This document shows positions 11,475 through 23,783 of a stretch of 64,000 nt of DNA, one piece after another. Under the pieces are notes generated by a model. That model searched no databases, was not told the DNA's origin, and saw nothing but the letters and a program-made list of their open reading frames with translations. How positions within the stretch are numbered: position 1 is the first letter of the stretch; every line of letters starts with the position of its first letter. The DNA comes from Hibiscus mutabilis. Taxonomy: Eukaryota > Streptophyta > Magnoliopsida > Malvales > Malvaceae. Position numbers and translations under genes: made by a program. The DNA is taken from contig CM033745.1 of assembly GCA_019671005.1 (NCBI GenBank), positions 3,891,146 through 3,955,145 on the forward strand, given 5' to 3'.

Positions 11475-13552
11475 ATGGATGAGCAAGCTCATTTATTGAG
11501 GTTGCAGGATCAACATATTAGTAGTCTGCCGGTTGCTGAGATGGTATAATTTTGTTAATAATTTATTTATTAGAAATTCAATTATGTTAATAATATTTGG
11601 TTTATTTATTAATGTGGTAATTATAAGATTTTGAGAATACATTTAAGCATCATCTGACCATGGCAAAAAATCCTTCAGACGATCGAATCATTGAATGGTT
11701 GCAAATGTCTAGATTTTATCATGCGACATTTGTTCGGGGGTACAAGTTGGTGCTCGGATTAAACGTTGGAGGCCGGAAACCCATACATTCCATATGTCGT
11801 GTGGGAATGCATGATCACACTTGAAGACGTGGTCATGCTTATCGGGGAACCGGTAAACTAGGCACTAGTGACCGGGGAAACATTGATCGACCAGATGGAA
11901 GCTACACCTGAAGCAATTTGTTCTTTTTACCTTGGGAATGTGCTGGATAAATCAAATTTGAAAGGATCTCGTCTGAAAATAAGTTGGTTGCAAAATAAAT
12001 TTAAACTCAGTGAATAAGTTTGGTTGCTGCGATTTATAATGCTAGTCGAGCTTATATTCTACAACTCATTGGAGGTATACTGATGTTGGATAAATCTGAC
12101 AATCTTGTTCATACACGGTATCTACGCTTTTTGAGGTATCCGTGGGAAGCTGCTCAATATAGTTTGGGATCAGCCATATTAACGTTCTTGTATCGTGAGT
12201 TGTGCAAGGGTGCTAAAATAGAAAATGGTCATAAGATTCGGGGTTTTGGTGGATGTTTGTTGTTGCTACAAGCATGGGCTTGGTAACGACTTCCTTCTAG
12301 ACACCGTTTACTCGGACACAGATACAGTTCACTTTTGTTGACGAGTAATTATCCTAATTTTGAGTTCAATTTTAAAATTAAATTTATTTATTTGTAAAAC
12401 ATTATTTGTTATTTGTATACAGATGGTGAGAGAGAAAAAAACGCACACGGGATTGGCGAACAACAACTTGAAATTATTTAGAGCTCAAATTGATTTGTAT
12501 TGTTAATAGCAGATATCTGGTTAACTGTATTGTTTACAATTTAGTTAGATAGATATTTACAATTTATTACTTACATTATAGTTAGATGTATTTACAATTT
12601 TATTTTGTAGTTTATTTGGATTCTAACGATGATCGCATTTTTGTAGTGTTACTAACGTTGATCCATTTTTACATCGTTGATTGTCTTTACGATTGTCGAC
12701 TTTCCACTTTGCCGACAGTCTTGAGGCAATTTGGCTTCCACCAGCCCATTCCATATGATCGGCACTGATCATGACTATTTGCATGATTTTGATGGGCGCG
12801 CCAGGGCAAAAGCAAATTGAGAAGCCACACACGCTGATTACATTAATATGTGGAACAATAGAGCTTCAACGTTACCGTTTCGCGCTCCAATCTAAAAGAA
12901 TGATTTTGATTTTCAGAGATCAGAGTACCTGATCTATTTTCTTAGTAATGGAATGTCGTACTTAACTTCGGTCGATGAACGAGAACAATGTCAAAAATAT
13001 AAGAAAAAAATACGGTGGTAATGGTAAGGGTGAATCCTCTAGAAGTGCAGCAAACGCATCAAAAAATCCGGTGTGGAGTAGAAACCCCGAAGGTTGACCA
13101 ACCACGTGGGAATAACTAGAAGTAGGCCCGGCAGTTATATGGGAAAAGGAACCATCTCCTACAATTGTTCAACCAGAAGTTGGCCTGAGCTCTTCAGATA
13201 TTCACGGGTTTGATGATGCTGTCTTATACACAACTGAATTTTTTCCTCCACAGTCACCCATGTACTCGAACTTCGGATAACACATGGATTTGTCGGAAAT
13301 GCAAATTTCCTAAAGTCGCCACAGTTTATGGGAGGGCAGGGCGGTTACATGGATACGTTCACAACACTGCCTCATATGCCCTCAGTGACTCAGGAGGTGA
13401 GCTACAATGAAGATGAGGTGTACGACAGTAAAGCGGAGCCTGGAGAGGATCCCGTGTCAAGACAAAGGCCACAACGAAATCGACAAGCGCTGAGTCTCTA
13501 TCCATCGACTGATCTCGTTCATGGCCAAAAAGTACACAGGAATAAAAAATGA
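11475..13552 (+). pseudogene. Plant mobile domain (PMD, aminotransferase-like) gene of MULE A, decayed
   Basis: The first exon, 11475-11543, is 23 codons (MDEQAHLL..LQDQHISSLP) and ends at a GT donor. The second begins near 11630. PMD text follows in several frames: MITLEDVVMLIGEPV (about 11810), then AYILQLIGGILMLDKS and LLLLQAWAW up to 12280, and LRQFGFHQPIPYD near 12720-12765. The WYR that follows QAWAW in the family reads W-stop here (TGGTAACGA, 12281). A C-terminal tail rich in R, P and Q follows to 13552. PMD proteins in plants include host silencing factors of the MAIL1/MAIN type and transposon-borne forms; this one sits inside a MULE. Several stops and frameshifts make it non-functional as read. 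Confidence 0.75.
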
Positions 13553-14292
13553 TTTTATGTATTTTGTGTAATACATTTGAGCCATTTCATGTATGAATTT
13601 GAATGTTATTGTTTTTATTTTTCACTATGTTTGTTTTATTATTCATATAAAATTAATTATAATGAATTTGAAAAATCTCAAAAGAAAAAAAGGTGTTAAA
13701 AATTAAAAATTAATAAATAATAATTAATAATTAAAATTTAAAATTGGAGATTAGTTGAAATTTGAAATAAAATTGTGGAAAGCAAAAAAATGCATGAATT
13801 AAAAAAAATTTGAATACGTTGAATTTAACGCATGAATTCAATTGATTGAATTGAATTAAAAAAACTGATGTTGTGCGCACAGTTGGGGGCTAGGGGTGGG
13901 TGGGTGGGTTTGTATTAATTTCGGTTCGATATTTAATTTGATTCAAGAATTTAAAAATCAAAGTAAATTCGAGTTAATATTTTGGTTCGATATTTAATTC
14001 GATTCAAGAATTTAAATTCAAACTCAAGTCTCTAATTCCAATTCAAATTTCAATTTTGATTAAAATTAAAAATCAAAATAGATTCGAATTAATATTTTAG
14101 CTACATCTGAAATCGACATTCTTAAATTATTGAATTTTTCAATTGATCTATTTTAACGATTCAAGCGTGCTACGAGCATAAGTACAACTACCACGCATTT
14201 GGACATTTTCAAATACAAACATAAATATTGTTAAATACAAACATAATATTTTTAAATACAAACATAATATTTTCGAGTACAAACATCAGAAA
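13553..14292. other. Spacer between the two convergent MULE A genes
   Basis: AT-rich text with GGTTCGATATTTAAT phrases repeated near 13922 and 13984. Related text makes up the tandem repeats in MULE B at 22677-23740. Confidence 0.5.
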
Positions 14293-16957
14293 TCACTGAG
14301 GCATAGGCACATATCTTGGTTTATTTGGACATTTTGATTTCGAATGGCCTTCAGCCCTACATATAGTACATCTCTTTCGTTTTCCATTCTCTATGTGATG
14401 AAAATCCATATTGGTGTAGATCCGAGTCGATCTAGGTCAGCCATTTGGAGTTCTGCGGAGTGTAGGATTCGGTAACCATTTTTCATGCTCCATTGGCGGC
14501 CAATACATTGAATTCGGGATCGGTGGGAACTCAATTATATAAATATCTAACATCTGATTGAGACTGAAGCATTCATCAACATATGTGTACGGGTCAACAT
14601 TGGTGAACATACATGCTGCAACTGCATGAGCACATGGATATCGCCACGCCTAGAACTCGCCATAGTCACACCATCTATGTCTGAAATCTACTCGAAATAC
14701 GTTTGAGTAGGGTGCTCTGTGTCGGGTTCTGGAACCAACAACATCGAAAGTCTGATTTATTCGGTCGAATGTGTGAACGGTCAACGACGTTGCATACTTC
14801 ACATTATCATCCATTTTTGTCACAATTGCAGGAGCCCAACGTTATCCTCTATTTATTAAGGACTGGACCTGCTTCCCTTTAACGGACCAAACCTTAGCCA
14901 AACGGCAGCATGTCTCTGTTACCAAGTTGGCTATTGGGAGATGACGTGACCCTTTCAGTACTTTATTAATGCACTCACAAGGTTGGTAGTCATTTGCCCG
15001 TATCGTCAACCACCTTCATCATATGATTGGGCCCATCTCTCTCTCTCGATGTTGTTGGCCCAACTCCAAACACGCTCGCCGCATTTCTGTAAATTCGCTA
15101 TCTTCCTCTCAAACTCTAGTCATAATAATTGATACCTTGTGCCATAATATATGTTGTTAGCATCAACAAAAATCAAAACACATCACTGCATAGGCATATA
15201 TAATAGATTTTGAAAGAATGACACTTACCCGTGCTGAAAATCTCACTGTGAATGTACTAAATTTTGAACTGCTCGTAGCTGTTCTTACCGATGTGATGAA
15301 CACAGTATGCAGAGTATGTATGCGGAGGTGTCCAACGACTTCCCTCTCGATTAATTGCTGCTTTGATACTTGTCCCTCAATTAGAGATAATGTAGACCCC
15401 ATCTTCTCGGACCACACGGTCACGCAAATTGGTCAAAAAGAAATTCCAAGCTTCTGCAGTCTCCCCCTTAACAATTGCAAATGCAACCAGAATGACATTG
15501 CTCTCACCATATTGCGCAACAACAACCAACAATATATGAGAGCATTTCCCGTAAAGCCACTTTCCATCGACTTGGATTATATGCTTATAATACAGAAAGC
15601 CGTCAATACATGGCTTGAAAGACCATAATAGTCAATAGAAAAATTGGTACCCTTGAAACAGTTGGCCTTGTCGGTCGTATGTATCCTTTGTTTGATACCT
15701 CACTATGGTGCTCGAGATGAAATGTGTCATTGTTATCAATAAAGTTGGTAGCTCATTATATGATTTATCGTAATCATCGTACACTGAATGCAATGCCTTA
15801 TCCCTTGCACACTATCTATTCTTGTATTTTATTTGATATTCAAATTGTTGGGCAATGGTTGCCTGAATCGCTGAAACTTGAACCCTTGGATTTGCTTCTA
15901 CCAACTTCATCACGTGATGGCTTATTACACTCGAGTCCAATTTGGTGTGGTCCTGATCGATAGATGTTCATAAACATGTGTGATCGCCGTTGTACTTTGT
16001 GACCTCCCAGTGATCTATCTTTTTAAGCTTCGTTACTCGAATCTTCCAATTGCACCATTCTCCGTAATTCACACACTTCGCAAAGAAAGTACTCGGGGTG
16101 GATTATGGAACCGCGTAGTCCACATGCTGCATGATGATATACTCTTTAATTACCACTGTAGCTTCATCTTTTTTATTAAATTGCAGCCCCTTAAATAATT
16201 CACCATGCTGACTTGAAGTTATTTGGGGCATATCTGGGAATTGTGGCGCCCTCATTGCATCGAAATCCACCAAGTTCATGTGAGCATGAACTTCATAGAA
16301 TGTAATGTTGCCCTCGGTCGGAACAAATTTTCCAACACCGAAATTAGGGGCTTCACCAACGTCACCGGGGAACAAATCAAGATCCTCAATATCTTCATCT
16401 TTGCTGGAATCTTCAAGTGATTCTCCCCATCGACCTCGTAGGTTCTCAACATTAGCATCAACAGTCGGATCAAAAGTCGACCGGTGTGATGCTGCATATG
16501 TCGACGACCCACCTTGATGAAATCCACTAGATGTCCAAGTTGCCAACATTGCAACAAAACTGCCTCTGGACATATCAAATTCATTACCAAAACCTATTTG
16601 ACTAGATTCCTCAACTGCGTTTCTAGAGGGACCGGGAATATCACGCGCCTCAGCAAACAACTCAACATTTCGAATATCTATAGAGTCATGCTCTGCGATC
16701 ATTATTCCCACATATGTATTATCTTCGAGAGCTATTGCGGAATATCTGGCTGGATTGTGACATGTCAGCCACCGATACCGCAAACCATGAATCTGAGCTC
16801 TAATTTTCTCCGATATCTTCTCTTTCAATAATCGAAGCGTGATTTCTTTGTTAAATCTCATCTTCGTAGGGTTTTTAGATTCAAATACAATACCGACATC
16901 AGTTTTCACCATTTGTCCATTGTAATGGACAATCATCACAAAGCTGTTGTTGCTCAT
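14293..16957 (-). pseudogene. MULE A transposase (MuDR type), decayed
   Basis: Reading the minus strand from ATG at 16957, an open stretch of about 285 codons to 16103 carries an N-terminal PB1-like region (VMIVHYNGQMVKTDVG), an acidic middle (SLEDSSKDEDIEDLDLFPGD), and the start of the MuDR DNA-binding region (LQFNKKDEATVVIKEY). Broken frames beyond give the catalytic core: the first Asp in IQVDGKWLYGK (about 15590), then IISN-stop-GTS near 15380 where relatives read IISDRGTS. The second catalytic Asp is thus Asn and the next codon is a stop. A SWIM-type zinc finger (WCDCGEFQAWRYPCAHAVAA, read across 14620-14690) and a C-terminal zinc-knuckle tail (KSKCPNKPRY) end at TGA 14295-14293. The enzyme would cut and join element ends; this copy cannot. 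Confidence 0.8.
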
Positions 16958-17358
16958 TTTCTCTGTATGTTCGAAAAAAATATTTTCAATAATAATACAC
17001 AAATCAAAATGAACAACTGCAATATCACTAAACCTTATTTTAAACTATAAATAACAATAATTTTAGAACATATTGCTTATTTCGAATATATATTCGAATA
17101 CACTTTAAAATCTATACTAATTTCTCAAAAATACTAATTACGATTTTTTTGCACTACTATAATCCTAATAAAAAATAAAACATTCATCGTTCTAACATAA
17201 CAATTAAATTTCAAACAACATCAAAGTTATACAGATAAAAAATCAAAATTTCAAACGACTTACAATATTTTTCCCACAGCTTTATTCTTCTGCTTCTTCT
17301 TCTCCCTTTTTACTCAAATTTTTACTAACAAAATACCTTCAATATCAACATAACCTAT
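16958..17358. other. MULE A region between transposase start and duplicated block
   Basis: AT-rich non-coding text, presumably the 5' leader of the minus-strand transposase gene. A GAAGAAGCAGAAGAATAA-like purine run (minus strand) lies near 17285. Confidence 0.5.
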
Positions 17359-17590
17359 TTAAAAAAACAACTACAATTTTCCCTAAAATACCCCTACATG
17401 ACATTTAATATTTACTAATAGATTTCAAATAAAAAAATTACACTACCTCTATATAATTAAAACTAATATAACAACTAAAAAATTATCTTACCACCATACA
17501 CGTGCACCTACACCACTACTTTATCAAATCACTGCAACCCTATATGAATTAAAAAATATATATTCTCCCCCGGCATACATGCAGCTGCAT

Positions 17591-17942
17591 GCATTCCACC
17601 TCATCACATCAACAAATCTGAAGAGTTTCAGGACCCTCTACCCGATACTGTTTGAAGTCGGATGATGGACTATCCGAATTTGAACAGGGCATGGTGCCTT
17701 GGGCGAGTGATATGTGGTAGCAAGGGGATATCCGACAACTGTTTGAAGACGGATGGTGTACAATCCGACTTTGAATAGTAACCAAGATTTTTTTAATGCT
17801 TTTAGGAAAATCACTGTTCAAAGACGGGGGAAATCTGGGGGTCTTCTGACTCGAATAGTAAACAACCCCAAAGCTAAAAATAATTTGGTAAGAACCATAT
17901 TTTGGGGGGGGGATTTAACCACAATGTTATGGTAATTTCTCC
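17591..17942. repeat. Right terminal inverted repeat of MULE A (copy 1)
   Basis: Reverse complement of 9893-10240, ending TGGTAATTTCTCC. It lacks A's outer flank because B's left end follows directly. Confidence 0.85.
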
Positions 17943-19002
17943 AGCAAATTTAGTAGGATAATCCACTTTAAAATTTTAATTTAGTTATTATGATGTTTCA
18001 AACTTTATTTGGCAAAATAGGCCAAAATCCACAGTACCACGCCATGTGCTCTTGTCGTTTTCGGGCCACGTTGGACCTCGTCACCTCCACATGGCGAGGT
18101 GTTGTGATTATGGCAACTCTGGCTTGCAGCGATGGCAACGGCTCAAAGATGGTAGTAGTGCAGGGTAGACCATGCCACCTTCACATGGCGAGGTATGCTA
18201 GACCTCATCACCTCCATATGGCGAGGTGTTGTGGACGTCAAAGCTGCTTGCATGCAATTCGGCCAGCTTTCACGTGAAAGCTGACATCCTATTTTTTTTG
18301 TTAACTCTTTGTATATGTATATATATATATATGATTGTATAGGGGTTGAGAAGCGAAAAATATTGATAGAGTTTGAGTTAAAAATTTCGGTGATATCTAT
18401 TTTTTTTGAAGATATATTCGAAGGCAGTGAAGATTATGGAAGTATATATTTTTGTAGATCTTATCGGTTTCTCAAAAGTAAGTATGTATGTAATTGGTTT
18501 TTTAATTAATCCGTTGTTTTTTTAATTATAGAGGGTTTGTAAAATTTTTGTGTGTGATTGAAGATATATTCGAATGATAATAACTTTTTTATTGTTGAAG
18601 TCTTTATAGTACATTTACACACGGTTTCTCATCGAATCCGGTAAATTTTTGTATTTTTTAAATTTATATTCGTATAGATCTTAATTTTTGAAGTTAATAC
18701 ATTCTCATTTTTGGTTGTATATATATTTGAATATTTAATGATAATTATTTTGCATATTTGCAAATAGAAAATGGCATCTGGATGAGTTTTGTTGTACTGT
18801 GACCATCAACATATTTCGTCTCATATTCATGAAGATCAAGTAAGTAATTTAAAATTATTTATGTCATGTGTAATACGAAATAATTTATTATAATAAATTA
18901 ATTATAGGGTGTGGAGCATAGCATCCGCCATCGAGGAATGAAGATCAATGTACCTTCTGAACGCATAATTTATTACCTACAGCGTGACGATTTTTGTAAT
19001 GC
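17943..19002. mobile_element. Duplicated left end of MULE B (partial copy)
   Basis: It matches 19582-20662 closely: the left arm, the leader and the first PMD exon. The first base after the junction is A here and G in copy 2. The PMD start exon (ATG at 18771) has GGATGA where copy 2 has GGAGGA, so it reads M-A-S-G-stop. The second PMD exon fragment (18908-19000) is cut off at the repeat junction. Confidence 0.85.
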
Positions 19003-19231
19003 TTAAAAAACAACTACAATTTTCCCTAAAACCCTTACATGACATTTAATATTCACTAATAGATTTCAAATCAAAAAAATTACACTACCCCTATATAATT
19101 TAAAACTAATATAACAACTAAAAAATTATCTTACCACCCTACACGTGCACCTACACCACTACTTTATCAAATCACTGCAACCCTATATGAATTAAAAAAT
19201 ATAGATTCTCCCTCGGCATACATGCAGCTGC

Positions 19232-19581
19232 ATGCATTCCACCTCATCACATTAATAAATCTGAAGAGTTTCAGGACCCTCTACCCGATACTGTTTGAAG
19301 TCGGAGGGTGGACTATCCGACTTTGAATAGGGCATGGTGCCCTGGGCGAGTGACATGTGGTAGCAAGGGGATTTCCGACAACTGTTTGAAAACGGATGGT
19401 GTACAATCCGACTTTGAACAGCAACCAATATTTTTTAATGCTTTTAGGTAAATCACTGTTCAAAGACGGGGGAAATTCGGGGGTCTTCTGACTCGAACAG
19501 TAAACAACCCCAAAGCTAAAAATAATTTGGTAGGAACCATATTTGGGGGGGATTTAACCACAATGTTATGGTAATTTCTCC
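19232..19581. repeat. Right terminal inverted repeat of MULE A (copy 2)
   Basis: Same arm as 17591-17942, with few differences. Its last nine bases AATTTCTCC (19573-19581) are the left target duplication of MULE B. Confidence 0.85.
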
Positions 19582-20410
19582 GGCAAATTTAGTAGGATAA
19601 TCCACTTTAAAATTTTAATTTAGTTATTAGGGTGTTTCAAACTTTATTTGGAAAAATAGGCCAAAATCCACAGTACCACGCCATGTTCTCTTGTCGTTTT
19701 CGGGCCACGTTGGACCTCGTCACCTCCACATGGCGAGGTGTTGTGATTATGGTAACTCTGGCTTGCAGCGATGGCAACGGCTCAACGATGGTAGTAGTGC
19801 AAGATAGACCATACCACTTCCACATGGCGAGGTATACTGGACCTCGCCACCTCCATATGGCGAGGTGTTGTGGACGTCAAAGCTGCTTGCATGCAATCTG
19901 GCCAGCTTTCACGTGAAAGCTGGCATCCTATTTTTTTGTTAACTCTTTATATATATATATAGGGTTTGATTGTATAGGGGTTGAGAAGCGAAAAATATTG
20001 ATAGAGTTTAAATTAGAATTTTGAGAGAGTTTGAGTTAAAAATTTCGGTGATATCTATTTTTTTGAAGATATATTCGAAGGCAGTGAAGATTATGGAAGT
20101 ATATATTTTTGTAGATTTTCTCGGTTTCTCAAAAGTAAGTATGTATGTAATTGGTTTTTTTAATTAATCCGTTGTTTTTTTAATTATAGAGGGTTTGTAG
20201 AATTTTTGTGTGTGATTGGAGATATATTCGAATGATAATAACTTTTTTATTGTTGAAGTCTTTATAGTACATTTACACACGGTTTCTCATCGAATCCGGT
20301 AAATTTTTGTATTTTTTTAAATTTATATTCGTATAGATCTTAATTTTTGAAGTTAATACATTCCCATTTTTTGTTGTATATATATTTGAATATTTAATGA
20401 TAATTATTTT
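19582..20410. repeat. Left terminal inverted repeat of MULE B (about 0.8 kb)
   Basis: It matches the reverse complement of about 26075-26803. Shared text includes the ATAATCCACTTT end block, the CCTCGCCA block, a (TA)n run, GAGAGTTTGAGTT and ATATTTTTGTAGAT, up to just before the PMD start codon at 20430. The outer part has CACCTCCACATGGCGAGGTG, itself repeated within the arm near 19722 and 19848. Confidence 0.85.
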
Positions 20411-20429
20411 GCATATTTGCAAATAGAAA

Positions 20430-22590
20430 ATGGCATCTGGAGGAGTTTTGTTGTACTGTGACCATCAACATATTTCGTCTCATATTCATGAAGATCAAGT
20501 AAGTAATTTAAAATTAATTATGTCATGTGTAATACGAAATAATTTATTATAATAAATTAATTATAGGGTGTGGAGCATAGCATCCGCCATCGAGGAATGA
20601 AGATCAATGAACATTCTGATCGTATAATTTATTACCTACAGCGTGACAATTTTATAATGCTTTATTTCTCCATGGATTTAAGATAGTCACTGGGTTGATT
20701 ACCGCATTGATTGAACGATGAAGACTAGAGACTTACACATTTCATTTTTCATTTGGCGAATGCACAATAACTCTGGAGGATGTAGCAGTACAGCTTGGTG
20801 TCCCAACAAATGGGAAGCCGTTGGTTGGAGAAAACAAGTATAATGTATTTGAGCTTTGTAGGCAGTACCTGGGCGGCAAAGTTCTTCATGAGTCATGTGT
20901 GGACGGTCTACGTCTCAGAATTTCATGGTTACAACGATAATTTATTGTAACAGATGCATATACTCGTGGAGAACTTGTGTGTACGGCTCGAACATATATA
21001 CTATAACTTATTGGTGGGGTATTGATGCCAGATACATCTGGTAATATGGTTCACACACAATATCTATCGTTCTTGGCTGATTTCGACATAACTACTACAT
21101 ATAGTTGGGGTTCTCCAATATTGGCATTATTGTACCATGAAATGTGCAAGGTCGCAGTTATGGATGGTGAGAAGAAGAATGCAGATATGGGTGGATGTCA
21201 AATCTTATTGCAGTCGTGGGCGTGGTATAGGCTGCCTTATCTAATGCCCATTGTGGAAGTACCTGTACCGATGAAGTTTCCGTTTGCTGAAAGGTAATAT
21301 TATGATTACAGTCGTATATGGCTATTTTATTGATCTAATATTTATCTGAAATGACTTAGAAATGTAAGTTTAATATCTTTGCAGATGGAGACATAAGTTG
21401 AAAAATGCGGGGGTAGTACACAACACTGTCAGAGATACAAGACTAAAAATCCAAACAATAAGAAAAAATCAGGTATCATAATATTAGTTTTAAATTTAAT
21501 TTTTGACTTATTATTTTTAAGGTAATATGTATCTGTTTTGTTTGTGTATGCATATTATTAATATTTGTGTTTTACAGTTTTTTGGCAGCCATACGCAAAT
21601 GAAACAATCAACGCTTGCATATCGGATAATGTGCTTCAATGTTCATCATTCTGGGGTACAATTGTGCCACTGATCCATTTTTCTATTGCTGAGTATTACT
21701 GTGCTGACAAAGTGTTGTGGCAGTTCAACTTCCATCAACCTATTCCTACAGCTCCACCGAGCATATTCATATTGTTCGTAGAAGTAGATTCAATGAGAAT
21801 TGGACTGTGAAGCAAGTCGATTTCATTGAATAATGAGGGAAATATGGACACTGTGGGATGATAATTTGAGTCCAATTCAAGCCAGTGATTTTGAATTTAA
21901 TACAAAATACTATTCATGGTTTTCAGAAAATGGAAAACCTTTCATAGTATCTGTCGAAGATGCAAATAAATAGCTTGAAGATTCGCGGTGTTCAAGACAC
22001 GTACAGTTCTCATCCGAGTATGGTCAGAGCTCTCAAGAACCAACAAACGAACCAAACTTAGATTGTTCTATGGGTTGGCATTCTTCGTGGTCTCTAGTGC
22101 AATCCCAACCCACCCGATACATGTAAGCAATAATCATTGGGAAGAACCAATACAACATGGGTATCCACAATTTGGTAATGTTTCGGAACAACCACCATTT
22201 GGAGAAAGCTCATCATTTCATCAAACATTTGGATTTGGTAATGTTTCGAAAAAACCACCAATCAATTTTTAAATTGGTGGCAGCTCATCTTCTCAGCCGG
22301 CTTACAATGATGATGAAGGATACACACAATTTCAGTATCCTCAAACATCTGTATATGGGGAATGTATGGGTATTGGGAGTATGACATCTCTGTTGTCAAC
22401 TACGACCATTAGCAGCTCATCATTTCATTCGGAAAATATGTATGGTACACCACCTTCTATACAGATGATGTTTGATCAATTTGTCAACGATGAGCAGACT
22501 CCGGATCAACCACATAGAACGGTTCGACCCCTAGGCGAGACGATCAAATGTTTGTATGTTTGCTTTAGTTTTTGGATTATTATTTAGTAT
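20430..22590 (+). pseudogene. Plant mobile domain gene of MULE B, decayed
   Basis: Exon 1 (20430-20498) is 23 codons, MASGGVLLYCDHQHISSHI.., the same length as exon 1 in MULE A, with a GT donor. Exon 2 (from 20567) reads GVEHSIRHRGMKIN and then drifts between frames. PMD blocks follow: TITLEDVAVQLGVPTNGKPL (20765-20825), the open stretch 21022-21297 (GNMVHTQYLSFL, YSWGSPILALLYHEMCKVA, QSWAWYRLPY), and the next exon near 21385 (RWRHKLKNAG). Another exon holds QPYANETINACI and ADKVLWQFNFHQPIP to 21750. A low-complexity tail with PQFGNVSEQPPFGESS runs to about 22590. The PMD is a plant fold found in silencing factors and in transposons. Stops at 20688 and elsewhere break it. Confidence 0.75.
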
Positions 22591-22676
22591 TTTAATTTAA
22601 TTAAGCATATTTAATTTCAATTTAATATATTAGAATTTTAGAAATAAAAATTGTCGCATCGTAACTAAAAATAAAT

Positions 22677-23745
22677 GGTTAATTTTGGTTCGAATATTAA
22701 CAGTAAAAAATAAATGGTTAGTTTTGGTTGGAATATTAATTGTATATTTTTTCAGACACTTATTTTTTTGATATTTTGGTTCGATATTTAAGTTCGTTCT
22801 CTAATTTTGGTATTCAAATTCCAACTCAAAATTTTGATATTTAATTTTGATTTAACATATTAGAATTTTAGAAATAAAAAATACCGCATCGTAACTAAAA
22901 AATAAAAAAAGAATGAAATTAAAATAAAAAAAGAAAACGAATTTGAATTGAACGGGAGGAATTGAATTTTGAATTCAATTCTTCCTCATATTGAATGAAT
23001 GAGCAGTCTGACGCATTGAATGACTGGGAAGAGATGGTTGGTGGTGGCAGGCTAGGGGTGGGTGGATGTGTGGTATTAATTTTGGTTTGAATATCAACTG
23101 TAAAAAAATAAATGGTTAATTTTGGTTCAAATATTAGCTGTAAAAAATAAATGGTTAGTTTTGGTTGGAATATTAACTGTATATTTTTTCGGACACTTGT
23201 TTTCTTCTTTGATATTTTGGTTCGATATTTAATTTCGTTCTTTAATTTCGGTTTTCAAATTCAAATTCCAACTCAACATTTTGACATTTAATTTCGATTT
23301 AACATATTAGATTTTTAGAAATAAAAAATACCGCATCGTAACTAAAAAAATAATAATAAAAGAATGAATAAAATTAAAATAAAAAATGAAAACGAATTTG
23401 AATTGAATTGGAGGAATTGAATATTGAATGAATGAGCAGACTGACACATTGAATGAATGAGATGAGAGGGTTGGTGGTGGCAGGGTAGGGTAGGGGCTAG
23501 GGGTGGGTGGATGCGTGATATTAATTTTGGTTCAAATATTAACTGTAAAAGAAATAAATGGTTAATTTTGGTTTAAATATTAACTGTAAAAAAATAAATG
23601 GTTAGTTATGGTTGGAATATTAATTGTATATTTTTTCAGACACTTGTTTTCTTTGATATTTTGGTTCGATATTTAAGTTCGTTCTTTAATTTTAGTTTTC
23701 AAATTCAAATTCCAACTCAAAATTTACATTAACAAAAAAAATGTA
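22677..23745. repeat. About 440-bp tandem repeat, 2.4 units, in MULE B spacer
   Basis: GGTTAATTTTGGTT starts units at 22677, 23114 and 23560 (periods 437 and 446). Each full unit carries ATAAATGGTTAGTT, a TTTTTTCAGACACTT block, ATACCGCATCGTAACTAAAA, and a G-rich GGCTAGGGGTGGGTGGATG end. It lies between the convergent genes. Confidence 0.85.
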
Positions 23746-23783
23746 TTTACATTAACATAAAATTTACATTAGCACAAAATTTA

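Larger units (their letters stand above)
17359..19002. repeat. Tandem duplication, copy 1 (about 1.64 kb, A right end plus B left end)
   Basis: This block and 19003-20662 are near-identical. Each begins AAAAAACAACTACAATTTTC, runs through the right arm of MULE A to AATTTCTCC, continues with the left arm of MULE B, and ends in the B PMD gene at GACAATTTT/GACGATTTTT-GTAATGCTT. Copy 1 then jumps back to the start of the block at 19003. Confidence 0.9.
19003..20662. repeat. Tandem duplication, copy 2
   Basis: Second copy of the A/B junction block. Here the B sequence continues past the repeat end into the rest of the PMD gene, so this is the copy attached to the full element B. Confidence 0.9.

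Noticed and set aside
17990..18277. Paired 94-95 codon frames at 17990-18277 and 19632-19916
   Set aside because: Both lie in the left arm of MULE B; they are duplicated arm sequence with no coding features.
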